DNA of 10,261 bases from an uncultured Clostridia bacterium (GTDB lineage: Bacteria; Bacillota_A; Clostridia; Peptostreptococcales; Anaerovoracaceae): positions 1 to 10,261 of the forward strand of contig CAMPCK010000011.1 in assembly GCA_946645735.1 (NCBI GenBank). Direction: 5' to 3'. Below the pieces are notes generated by a model that had not been told where the DNA came from, searched no databases, and saw only the letters and a program-made list of their open reading frames with translations. This document shows positions 1 to 7,020 of this stretch, piece by piece (positions within the stretch are counted from its first letter, which is position 1; every line of letters starts with the position of its first letter). The translations under genes and the position numbers were made by a program.

Positions 1-26
1 GGTTTGCATGTATGCCTGCCGCACAT

Positions 27-56
27 AAAAAGTCACGAGCTGCCTCGTGACTTTTT
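27..56 (-). terminator. Rho-independent terminator of the murT-gatD operon
   Basis: A near-perfect hairpin begins almost directly after the gatD-like stop codon. The arms at 27-39 and 44-56 are fully complementary (13 bp, including the A/T ends) around a 4-nt loop. The core stem is GTCACGAG/CTCGTGAC. Read on the minus strand it ends in a run of five T. Because it also has T-rich flanks in the other direction, it could stop transcription arriving from the left as well. Confidence 0.9.
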
Positions 57-58
57 CT

Positions 59-817
59 TTAATAGATGTAATTCAGTTTGTCTCTTCTGAACTCTTCAAG
101 CCTCTGCTCATAGGCTCCCATGGCTGCTCCCATGTGAGGCGGATTGATGGTGGTCTCACCGCACTGTATGAGAAGCCTTATCATGAGTTTGGGATTCAGC
201 ACCAGAAGAGGTCCTGTGAGATAGGTTCCCATGAAGTTCTTGTAGTGGATGCCCTCTCCCATGGAGCTCTTGTCGAATCCGGGCCCTTTAACTGTCTGGA
301 ACAGTTCAGGATATACTGCGATGGGCTCTGCATAGGTGAACACACTTTTGAAACCGACTACGTCCAGATCTTCATATTTTCCGAGATACAGGGAGTTCAG
401 TCTGTGCATGACCTCTCTCTTGATCCTGATATCAAAGATTCCGAGGCACTTAGTGGTCTTGGTTTCGGGATCCACTCTTTCGGGAAAGCGGTTAATGGGC
501 ATATCGTCAAGATCCTTTATGTCTTTGCAGAAAAGTTCAAAGGCATTTCCTGTCATAAGAAATCTCTGTCCCCTCTCAATGGCAGACTTGATTTCGTCCT
601 TATAGGGCTCCAGGTGATCCATGGCTACCAGCTGATTATTCTCAGTCATGGTTCCCATGTAGACCAGATCGATATCGTCTCTTCTTAAAAACGCCGGCTT
701 AGTGTTTAAGTCCGTTCCGATTATTTTGCAGGAAGGAATAGACGCCTTGATATATTTGATGTTGGCCAGGTCTCCGAAAAGATTGGCAATTTCAGGGTAA
801 AGAATTTCAATTATCAT
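59..817 (-). CDS. gatD: GatD-like type 1 glutamine amidotransferase subunit, catalytic residues missing
   Basis: The 252-residue product matches the class I glutamine amidotransferase subunit GatD of lipid II isoglutaminyl synthase (S. aureus GatD is about 243 residues). GatD normally hydrolyses glutamine and passes ammonia to MurT. The family framework is clear: an N-terminal strand and helix with DLANI (residues 16-20), the sheet-end motif around YMGTMTENNQL (53-63), LGIFDI (125-130), and EGIHYKNFMGTYL (188-200) near the C-terminus. However, the nucleophile elbow, ICGGYQ in S. aureus, reads MTGNAF, so Thr89 replaces the catalytic Cys. The catalytic His of GTYLHGP is Thr201 in GTYLTGP. Both codons were confirmed on the DNA (ACA at 553-551 and at 217-215). 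The conserved GFENHGG segment is GFKSVFT (155-161). A perfect AGGAGG (830-825) lies in the 3' end of murT, 7 nt before this ATG, and only 2 nt separate the genes, so translation is coupled. It probably pairs with the MurT-like protein as a structural or regulatory subunit. Glutaminase activity looks unlikely. Confidence 0.85.
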   Translation of the reverse strand: MIIEILYPEIANLFGDLANIKYIKASIPSCKIIGTDLNTKPAFLRRDDIDLVYMGTMTENNQLVAMDHLEPYKDEIKSAIERGQRFLMTGNAFELFCKDIKDLDDMPINRFPERVDPETKTTKCLGIFDIRIKREVMHRLNSLYLGKYEDLDVVGFKSVFTYAEPIAVYPELFQTVKGPGFDKSSMGEGIHYKNFMGTYLTGPLLVLNPKLMIRLLIQCGETTINPPHMGAAMGAYEQRLEEFRRDKLNYIY

Positions 818-819
818 GA

Positions 820-2268
820 TTATGCCTCCTCTTCTTCAACTTCATCTTCGGGAACCGCTGCGGTCTCGCTTTCTGCAGGAACAGCAGGAGTCTCGATCTT
901 TGTTCTCAGCATCTGAGCCAGTTCCTTGGCCTGCTTGTTTCCAAGGGCAAAGGATCCTGGGTCAGCACCGTAGAGCACATAGTAGTTCATATCCGGAAGG
1001 ACATCGACCTGCTTGATGGCATCTTCGGCTTTCATGACGTGGACGATCTTCTCTTCGGGGATGCCCGCAAAGAGCATTCTCAGCTTGTAGTCCAGTCCGC
1101 GGTCTCCGAATACCACGATCTTCTTTATGGAATCGACGTTCAGAGTCTCAAAATCCGTATCATAGATCCAGCTTATATTCTCTGACCAGTGAGCTGCCAT
1201 GCCAAGATCGTTTATAAACATTATGAGTTCCTTGTCTCCCGGCTGTTCAACGATGGTCTCGTATACGCGGGATTCAGCAAAGGCATTGAGGCCCTTTCCG
1301 AGAACGTTGTAAACCTTCATGGATCCGACGGTTTCATGGTTGAATCTTGTCTTTACCACCTCGACCTTTGAAAGGTTCTCCTTGATCTCTTCTATGGAAT
1401 ATCCCAGCTGGATGAGAAGGGTAACGAGAGCCATCTCGTTATACAGATTAACGATACGTTCGTCGATAATGGGAAGCTCTGTCTCGAAGCCCGGTCCGCG
1501 GTAGGTGAAGGTCATGTTCTTCATATCGACGTTTCCTGCGCTGTAATCGTAATCCGGCGAACCGAAATCGCAGTTCACGCAGTGAGCACGTCCGATATTG
1601 GAATATCTTCTGTATTCATATTTTATCTTATGATCGCACTTGGGGCAGATCTGTATGTCGTTTATGAGGTTTCTGCATTCAACCGTATCCGTGGGGAGTT
1701 TCTCGATACCGAAATATACCCTTTCGTTTTCGGGAAGCATATAGCAGGAGGTCAGGTCATCTGCATTGAGCACAAGCTTAGTGGTCTTTGGCACATACTT
1801 TTCAAGAAGCCATCTGATGTATTCCGGATGAGCATTTCTCATGATGGAGTCCCTTGAAAGGTTGTTAATGATCATGAAGTCCGGCTTGACATAGGGGAAA
1901 AGCCTTGCAGCAGACCTCTCATCCATCTCAAGCACAGCTGTGTCATATTTTTCTTTATTAAAAATATTCACGCCGTTAATGAGTGCTGATGAGATACCGC
2001 TGTTGATGTTTGATCCTCTTGAATTGTTCAGAGTCTCAACTCCGAAGCCCTTAAGCATATCGATTATGAGATTTGCCGTACTGGTCTTACCGTTGGTGCC
2101 GGTAACCCCGATGACCCTCTTGGGTTTGGCAACGTACTTAAGGAAATCCGGGCAGATCTTAAGAGCCACCACACCCGGGAAGTCCGTAGCATTGTGGCCG
2201 GTTATCTTAAGAGCCGGTATGGAAAGTTTCGCAATAATCAGCGCAATAAAAAATCTGAATTTCATCAT
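820..2268 (-). CDS. murT: MurT-like Mur ligase subunit (lipid II isoglutaminyl synthase family)
   Basis: This 482-residue protein has the MurT architecture: an N-terminal segment with the PG-x-ALK element (31-37), a Mur-ligase central domain with Walker A GTNGKTS (57-63) and EMDERSAARL (114-123), a four-Cys zinc ribbon (C208, C211, C230, C233), and a C-terminal DUF1727-type domain. MurT uses ATP to activate the glutamate of the lipid II stem peptide and amidates it with ammonia from GatD. Several C-terminal motifs deviate. The family NPAG motif is shortened to GKGLN (324-328). The ADGRD-x-SWIYD segment, whose Asp completes the GatD triad, reads SENISWIYD (362-370), placing Asn364 there (AAT at 1179-1177). 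The usual YTSL/YTAML motif near the end is replaced by YGADPGS (433-439). An acidic tail ends in EVEEEEA and follows the folded region from about residue 460. The ATG has an upstream GGAG 8 nt away. It is first in a two-gene operon with the gatD-like gene. Confidence 0.88.
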   Translation of the reverse strand: MMKFRFFIALIIAKLSIPALKITGHNATDFPGVVALKICPDFLKYVAKPKRVIGVTGTNGKTSTANLIIDMLKGFGVETLNNSRGSNINSGISSALINGVNIFNKEKYDTAVLEMDERSAARLFPYVKPDFMIINNLSRDSIMRNAHPEYIRWLLEKYVPKTTKLVLNADDLTSCYMLPENERVYFGIEKLPTDTVECRNLINDIQICPKCDHKIKYEYRRYSNIGRAHCVNCDFGSPDYDYSAGNVDMKNMTFTYRGPGFETELPIIDERIVNLYNEMALVTLLIQLGYSIEEIKENLSKVEVVKTRFNHETVGSMKVYNVLGKGLNAFAESRVYETIVEQPGDKELIMFINDLGMAAHWSENISWIYDTDFETLNVDSIKKIVVFGDRGLDYKLRMLFAGIPEEKIVHVMKAEDAIKQVDVLPDMNYYVLYGADPGSFALGNKQAKELAQMLRTKIETPAVPAESETAAVPEDEVEEEEA

Positions 2269-2306
2269 ATGTTGATCTCCATTTAAAAAGGGACATTTAC
2301 CATTAA

Positions 2307-2335
2307 ATTATAGCATAATGTTCCTCTCAGTTCAA
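2307..2335 (-). promoter_or_regulatory. Predicted sigma-A promoter of murT-gatD
   Basis: On the minus strand a -35 element TTGAAC (2335-2330) is followed after 17 nt by a perfect -10 TATAAT (2312-2307). The -10 is preceded by TG one base upstream (TGCTATAAT), an extended -10. The start site would be near 2300, giving a leader of about 30 nt before the murT ATG. The gap between the LURP-one gene and murT shows no convincing terminator, so readthrough from the upstream operon may add to expression. Confidence 0.72.
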
Positions 2336-2345
2336 TTATAGGGAA

Positions 2346-2837
2346 TTATTTCTCGCTGGCGTTTTGGGGTTTGACCTGCTGATCCATCTCGCTTACCAGA
2401 TAGAGTGCCACAGCAGCCAGAGCCTTGCCGGGGTCCTTTACATCAAGTTTCAGAGTCTCCCCGAAAGAAAGCCTTTTGGGTCTTAAATGCGCAGCCGTGT
2501 GAAGGCCTTCCATGATCTTAAGATCTTTCTTGCCGAAGTCTCCCTTAAGGGTCCAGCCCAGCTGCTTTGCGCGGTATTCAGGCACCTTTCTCATGGTATC
2601 GATCCTGAAGACTTCCACCTCTTCCGCGTTTTTCATATCTATAATATATTTCTCTCTTAAGGCGATCTTCTTTTTGTAGACGGAAGCAAGTTCGTGACCT
2701 GAAGGGTCATTTATTCTCAGACGCTTTCCTACGGAGACGAGTTCCCCTTTAACGTTAAATACGACGTTTCCCTTTTCGTCTGTCACTTCATAAGTGTCGA
2801 GGACCGTGAGTTTTGCTTTTTTGATAATGAGTTCCAT
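2346..2837 (-). CDS. LURP-one-related (YxjI/tubby-like fold) protein
   Basis: This 163-residue protein fits the LURP-one-related family (DUF567; B. subtilis YxjI type), which has the beta-barrel-plus-helix fold shared with tubby C-terminal and scramblase-like domains. The pattern is visible: an initial ELIIKKAKL strand, the TYEVTDEKGNVVFNVKG repeat (15-31), the KRLRINDPSGHELASVYKKK stretch (38-57), alternating short strands through about residue 110, then a hydrophobic C-terminal helix (KALAAVALYLVSEMDQQ, 138-154) characteristic of the family. No enzyme motif or signal peptide is present, and the molecular role of bacterial members is not established; membrane or lipid association is only suggested by the fold. 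It is third in an operon, 20 nt after the alkD-like gene, with AGGAG 8 nt before the ATG. No clear terminator follows. Confidence 0.82.
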   Translation of the reverse strand: MELIIKKAKLTVLDTYEVTDEKGNVVFNVKGELVSVGKRLRINDPSGHELASVYKKKIALREKYIIDMKNAEEVEVFRIDTMRKVPEYRAKQLGWTLKGDFGKKDLKIMEGLHTAAHLRPKRLSFGETLKLDVKDPGKALAAVALYLVSEMDQQVKPQNASEK

Positions 2838-2857
2838 AATGTTTTCTCCTGCTGCTG

Positions 2858-3547
2858 TTATTTCTTTATTTTAAGGGTCTTAAGATATTCTTTCTGTTCA
2901 GGTGTTATTCTGTAGCTTTCAATGGATTTCTGGATTGCCTTGTTGTGGGTCCACACATCCAATCGCTTATTCTCAATAAAGGGAAGAACCGCATCATACT
3001 GCTTGGCAAGGGCTGTGGCAAAATACCAGGCAATCATCATATTCACATAATATTCCTCTGATCTGAGATTGGCGACTCTCTCGGTATATTTCAGTTCAAA
3101 ATCTTCATCAAGGAAATGCTCCATAAGCATCTTTATTCCAAAGCGCACCGTATATGTACGGTCTGAATCGAGCCACTTGTCTGCCCGTACTGCCAGAGCC
3201 GGCTTATGTTTCTTAAAAACCTTCGGCGACATCTGATCGCAGGTTGCCCAGTTATCCACATAGGGAAGGAATCTTTCGACATGATCCATGCAGCTGTCAT
3301 AGTCCCTGATCCCTGAAATGATGAAGGCATGGAGCTGATCCTCATCAAAATATTCATGAGGAAGGTCATTCAGAAACTCTCCAATATCAGGTCTCTTGGA
3401 AAGCTCTTTGGCAAGTCGCCTCAGTTCAGGAGTCCTGACTCCTATGGCATCCTGAGGGTCTTTTCCGGGAATGAGCTTCATCTGAAAGTCCCTGTATTTT
3501 ATGTCCTGAAGTGCAAATAATTCTTTTCTGATTTCGTCTCTTATCAT
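2858..3547 (-). CDS. DNA alkylation repair protein, AlkD-type HEAT-repeat glycosylase
   Basis: The 229-residue product is an alpha-helical HEAT-like repeat protein of the DNA alkylation repair family (AlkD-like). Characterised AlkD removes N3- and N7-alkylated purines without flipping the base. Family landmarks are IGVRTPELRRLAKEL (35-49), the LPYVDNWATCDQM core (94-106), RTYTVRFGIKML (130-141), and EEYYVNMMIAWYFATALAKQY (164-184), together with WTHNKAIQKSIESYRIT (199-215). W100 and D104 have the same W-x3-D spacing as the catalytic-site Trp/Asp of B. cereus AlkD, and R135 and W199 are candidates for the other DNA-contacting residues, so the active site looks intact. The ATG lies 2 nt after the stop of the reductase gene, with GGAG inside that gene's last codons, so translation is probably coupled. 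A role in genome maintenance is inferred from the family. Confidence 0.9.
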   Translation of the reverse strand: MIRDEIRKELFALQDIKYRDFQMKLIPGKDPQDAIGVRTPELRRLAKELSKRPDIGEFLNDLPHEYFDEDQLHAFIISGIRDYDSCMDHVERFLPYVDNWATCDQMSPKVFKKHKPALAVRADKWLDSDRTYTVRFGIKMLMEHFLDEDFELKYTERVANLRSEEYYVNMMIAWYFATALAKQYDAVLPFIENKRLDVWTHNKAIQKSIESYRITPEQKEYLKTLKIKK

Positions 3548-3549
3548 CT

Positions 3550-4644
3550 TCAGTTCTCCAGAAGCGAAGCCGCATCTTTAATAACACCGGGTATATCTAT
3601 TCTCTGAGGACAATGCTCTTTGCAGGTTCCGCAGCCTATGCACTCAGATGCTTTCCCTCTTGACAGGGTCATGTGTTCATAGGCCGGCTGAATCTTCCAG
3701 TCATCCTCGGGATAGCGCTTAAGTTCGTTATACATCCTGAAATATTCGGGGATGGCTATATTCATGGGGCAATGCTCTTCACAATATCTGCAGCCCGTGC
3801 ACGGAACCGCCGTGTCACGCACAATTATATCTCTCGCCCGGAACAGGGCTTCAATATCGCTGTCATTCAAGGGCTCGAAGCTCTTCATATTGGCTTCGAT
3901 CTGGCCGACTTCATTCATTCCGCTTAAGCAGAGTTCAACCTCAGGGAGAGACTGCACAAATCTGAGCGCCCAGTCTGAAGGAGTCCACTCCGGATGAACC
4001 TCTTCAAGGATCTTTTCCGCTTCTTCAGGAAGATCCGAAAGGGTGCCGCCTTTCACAGGCTCCATGACGAAGACTTGCTTTCCGTGGCGCACAGCTATCT
4101 CATAGCAGTTTCGCGATTCGATCCCCGCTGTTTCCCAGTCGAGATAATTGATCTGAAGAAGCACCACGTCAACCTCCGGATGAGCCGTAAGGATTCTGTC
4201 CAAAAGATCTGCACTGTCGTGGAAGGAGAAGCCGGTCCTTAAGGCCTTTCCCTCCTTCTTTACCTCTTCAAGAAAGCGGAATTCCTCACATTTCTCTGCT
4301 ATTTCATAGTTCTCGCCGTTGAGCCAGTGAAGCATGAAAACATCAAAATACTCAACTCCGCATCTCTTCAGTTCCTCTTCAAAATACTTCCTGCAGTCGC
4401 CGTAGCTTTTGCAGTAGTATCCGGGAAGTTTCTCGATAACTTTGAAGCTGCTTCTGGGTTTTCTCATGGAAACCGCCCTCTTCACGGCCATTTCGCTCAA
4501 GCCGTCCATATAGGTATAGCAGGTGTCAAAATATTCACCGCCCAGCTCAAGATATTTGTCACAGAGAGTATTGACTTTTTCCCAGTCGAGCCCGCCTTCC
4601 TTTTCAGGAAGTCTCAGAAGCCCGAAGCCGATTTTGCTGTTCAC
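3550..4644 (-). CDS. Aldo/keto reductase with C-terminal 2x[4Fe-4S] ferredoxin domain
   Basis: A 364-residue predicted oxidoreductase of the COG1453 type. Residues 1 to about 270 form an aldo/keto reductase TIM barrel with the expected tetrad: D40 and Y45 in FDTCYTYMDG, K72 in KVIEKLPG, and H106 in FMLHWL. The C-terminus carries two ferredoxin-like clusters, C282-x2-C285-x2-C288-x3-C292 (followed by Pro) and C335-x2-C338-x2-C341-x3-C345 (followed by Pro), enough for two [4Fe-4S] centres. This points to electron transfer between NAD(P)H or an iron-sulfur donor and a carbonyl-type substrate; the substrate is unknown. The start is GTG (4644-4642) with GGAGG 6 nt upstream. No ATG start is better placed. 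It is first in a three-gene operon with the AlkD-like and LURP-one genes. Confidence 0.92.
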   Translation of the reverse strand: MNSKIGFGLLRLPEKEGGLDWEKVNTLCDKYLELGGEYFDTCYTYMDGLSEMAVKRAVSMRKPRSSFKVIEKLPGYYCKSYGDCRKYFEEELKRCGVEYFDVFMLHWLNGENYEIAEKCEEFRFLEEVKKEGKALRTGFSFHDSADLLDRILTAHPEVDVVLLQINYLDWETAGIESRNCYEIAVRHGKQVFVMEPVKGGTLSDLPEEAEKILEEVHPEWTPSDWALRFVQSLPEVELCLSGMNEVGQIEANMKSFEPLNDSDIEALFRARDIIVRDTAVPCTGCRYCEEHCPMNIAIPEYFRMYNELKRYPEDDWKIQPAYEHMTLSRGKASECIGCGTCKEHCPQRIDIPGVIKDAASLLEN

Positions 4645-4666
4645 GCTTTCCTCCGAATAGTCTTTT

Positions 4667-4706
4667 TAAAAATTATAAAAGCCTGCTCCTTTTATGTCAA
4701 GCAGGC
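4667..4706 (-). terminator. Rho-independent terminator of the CPA2 antiporter gene
   Basis: Nineteen nt beyond the antiporter stop, the minus strand reads GCCTGCT (4706-4700), a 12-nt loop, AGCAGGC (4687-4681), and then a T-rich tract TTTTATAATTTTT. The 7-bp GC-rich stem with a T tail is a standard intrinsic terminator. It shares its bases with the promoter of the next operon. Confidence 0.82.
4672..4700 (-). promoter_or_regulatory. Consensus sigma-A promoter of the reductase operon, inside a terminator
   Basis: On the minus strand a perfect TTGACA (4700-4695) and a perfect TATAAT (4677-4672) are separated by exactly 17 nt. The expected start is near 4665, about 20 nt before the GTG of the aldo/keto reductase. 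The -35 starts in the last base of the upstream arm of the antiporter terminator and runs through its loop, the spacer contains the downstream arm, and the -10 sits in the T-rich tail. This is the only plausible promoter in the 81-nt gap. Confidence 0.85.
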
Positions 4707-4725
4707 CATATATACCTCAATTCTG

Positions 4726-7020
4726 TTATTGCACGTAGTCTTCCGCTTCATCCACATATTCTGAAATCATGGATCCTACGTTCTTGTTTGATCCCATGAT
4801 CCAGAGGATATCCCCCTTCTTGAGGAGCATGTTGGGATCCGGCATGATGACAGGAAGCCCTCCGGTCTGAAGTCCGAGAATACCAACCTTGTATTTGTCG
4901 TGGATACCGCCCTGCCTTATGCTCTTATTGCAGTAGCTTTCGTCACCTCTGAGTCTTACGGGACAGACCGCAAGGGCATTATTTGTATCAGGGTATCCCG
5001 TCTCCATGAACTTCTTGAGGGTCCTGAAGGGCTTATCCTGAACGATATTGCTTCGTTTGCAGAAATTCCTCAGGGCCTGCTTCTCACCTACGCAGAAGAC
5101 CTTATCCCCTGCCTGGACAACCGTTTCAGCATTGGGAAGGAGTATCTGCTTGCCGTTACCGGCCTTTCTGATCTTGACTACATATACGTTATACAGATTA
5201 CCCCAGTCGAAGTCTTTAAGACTTCTGTCCACACAGAGACCATCCTTCTCAGCTATGAAGGTCATGATGTGAAGCTTCATATCGAGCCATTCTTCCTTGC
5301 TGTGACCGTGAGCCTCCTCCTGCTTGATAAGCCTCTCGTTGAAGTTCTTGAGGAAGGCTGTCTCAAGATTGAGATACCAGGTTGCAATGAAGTTCGTCCT
5401 CATGATTATGGGAATTACCGCCAGAATTACCAGAAGGAAAGCTATGGGGTTAACTCTGTACAGAACTCTTAAGGGTATTACAAGGAGCACCGCCGTGAAA
5501 GCGATCTTGATTCCCGAGAGAGCAAGAAGGGGCAGCCTGAAGCTGAAATGTTTGAGCCACAGGGTGGTGAACTCATTGCTTCTGGGATTGATAAGGGGCC
5601 TTAAGAAGAGGGCGATTACAGCGTAGATCAGAATGGTAACCAGAAGTTCCGCCCACCTGAAGCCCGTAATGTCTTCAAGAAAAGGATAGAGAGTTCTAAG
5701 TCCCACCAGAGCGGATACCGCCATGATTCCTCCGAAAATGATGAACCGGAGGAAATAATCCTTAAGATAATCCAGCCATTCCGTGGACTTCTCCTCTTCA
5801 TCCTGACGGTCTGATGTCATGCGCGCGATCTTACTCTTGATTCCCTCAGGGGTTTTTCTGTCCAGGAAGTCCGCAAGGCGGGGTGCATTCTTAATATATA
5901 TAGGTGTAGTCAGTATGGTTGCCACAGATACGGTAACCGCAATGGGGTACATGAAGCTGTCGAGGATCCCGAGACTGATACCGAAGGATGCGATAATGAA
6001 GGAGAATTCTCCGATCTGACAGAAACTGAAACCTCCGAGAATTGCATTTCTCGGTTTCTGTCCCGATATCAGCATTCCGATGGTGCCGAAGATGGGCTGA
6101 CCGATAACCGTAACAACGAAGATAACGATGATGGGAAGCCAGTATTTTACAATCATTTCGGGATCCACCATCATGCCCACGGATACGAAGAAGATGGCTC
6201 CGAACATATCCTTAATGCCCCTTGTCAGGTGCTCGACCCTCTCAACGTGAACAGTTCCCGCAAGGAGCGATCCCGAAAGAAATGCTCCGAGAGCCGTGCT
6301 GAAGCCAAGCCACTGAGCCAGCATTACCATGCCAAAGCAGATGCCAAGCGATGTGACGATAAGCATCTCGTCATTCATATATTTTATGGTCTTATCCAGG
6401 AAGGTGGGAAGGAAAAATATTCCCAGCACCAGCCAGATGACCAGATAAATTATCATGAGAAGGAGCTGGCCTGCAACTTCAAAGCCGGAGACGTTTTTTG
6501 AAACCGATATGGTGGACAGTATTACCATGAAAAAGATGCCTACGATATCCTCCACCACCAGGGTTCCCATGACGCACTCCACATACTTGGCCTTGACCTT
6601 CATTTCGTCAAGGACCTTGATGATTACCATGGTGGAACTCATGGCGAGCATACCTCCGAGAACTATTGAATCCATTTCGCTGAATCCCAGGGCGGACCCC
6701 GCCAGATATCCCATGACCATCATGCCTATGACTTCCATGAGGCAGGTGATTATGGCAGTGGAGCCGATCCTCGCCATTTTATGCAAATTAAACTCAAGCC
6801 CGAGATGGAACATGATGAATATTATTCCTATCTCAGACCAGGTCTCTATGCTCTCCCCGTCAGAAATTGTGCTGAACCAAGGAAAATGCGGGGATATTAG
6901 AAATCCCGCAAGTATATACCCGAGAACCAGAGGCTGCTTTATTCTTTTGAACACTATAGCGATGATGCCTGCCGTGAGCATTATTATGGCAAGATCGCTT
7001 ATTATGGCCGGAATATGCAT
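4726..7020 (-). CDS. CPA2-family cation:proton antiporter with C-terminal RCK_C (TrkA-C) domains
   Basis: A 764-residue membrane protein. Residues 1 to about 380 form a Na+/H+ exchanger domain of the monovalent cation:proton antiporter-2 (KefB/KefC-like) family, with about 12 hydrophobic segments, the GTLVVEDIVGI motif (152-162; acidic pair E157-D158), GFSTALGAFLSGSLLAGT (239-256) and QIGEFSF (335-341). A charged linker (about 385-420) is followed by an extra membrane block of about four segments (425-548). The cytoplasmic C-terminus looks like two successive RCK_C modules (about 585-655 and 685-755); the expected pattern of valine-rich strands and a turn before GD-x-[VI] is seen in VQAGDKVFCVGE (635-646) and LKKGDILWIMGS (733-744). 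No Rossmann RCK_N domain (GxGxxG) is visible. It probably exchanges K+ or Na+ for protons and may sense a ligand through RCK_C; c-di-AMP is a known RCK_C ligand in Firmicutes, but binding here is inference. It is monocistronic and diverges from the hydrolase gene. The start is the only ATG in this frame after an upstream stop. Confidence 0.9.
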   Translation of the reverse strand: MHIPAIISDLAIIMLTAGIIAIVFKRIKQPLVLGYILAGFLISPHFPWFSTISDGESIETWSEIGIIFIMFHLGLEFNLHKMARIGSTAIITCLMEVIGMMVMGYLAGSALGFSEMDSIVLGGMLAMSSTMVIIKVLDEMKVKAKYVECVMGTLVVEDIVGIFFMVILSTISVSKNVSGFEVAGQLLLMIIYLVIWLVLGIFFLPTFLDKTIKYMNDEMLIVTSLGICFGMVMLAQWLGFSTALGAFLSGSLLAGTVHVERVEHLTRGIKDMFGAIFFVSVGMMVDPEMIVKYWLPIIVIFVVTVIGQPIFGTIGMLISGQKPRNAILGGFSFCQIGEFSFIIASFGISLGILDSFMYPIAVTVSVATILTTPIYIKNAPRLADFLDRKTPEGIKSKIARMTSDRQDEEEKSTEWLDYLKDYFLRFIIFGGIMAVSALVGLRTLYPFLEDITGFRWAELLVTILIYAVIALFLRPLINPRSNEFTTLWLKHFSFRLPLLALSGIKIAFTAVLLVIPLRVLYRVNPIAFLLVILAVIPIIMRTNFIATWYLNLETAFLKNFNERLIKQEEAHGHSKEEWLDMKLHIMTFIAEKDGLCVDRSLKDFDWGNLYNVYVVKIRKAGNGKQILLPNAETVVQAGDKVFCVGEKQALRNFCKRSNIVQDKPFRTLKKFMETGYPDTNNALAVCPVRLRGDESYCNKSIRQGGIHDKYKVGILGLQTGGLPVIMPDPNMLLKKGDILWIMGSNKNVGSMISEYVDEAEDYVQ

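Noticed and set aside
47..688. 213-residue plus-strand open frame antisense to the gatD-like gene.
   Set aside because: It is a shadow of the strongly supported gatD-like frame and resembles no protein family; its 5' end also overlaps the terminator hairpin.
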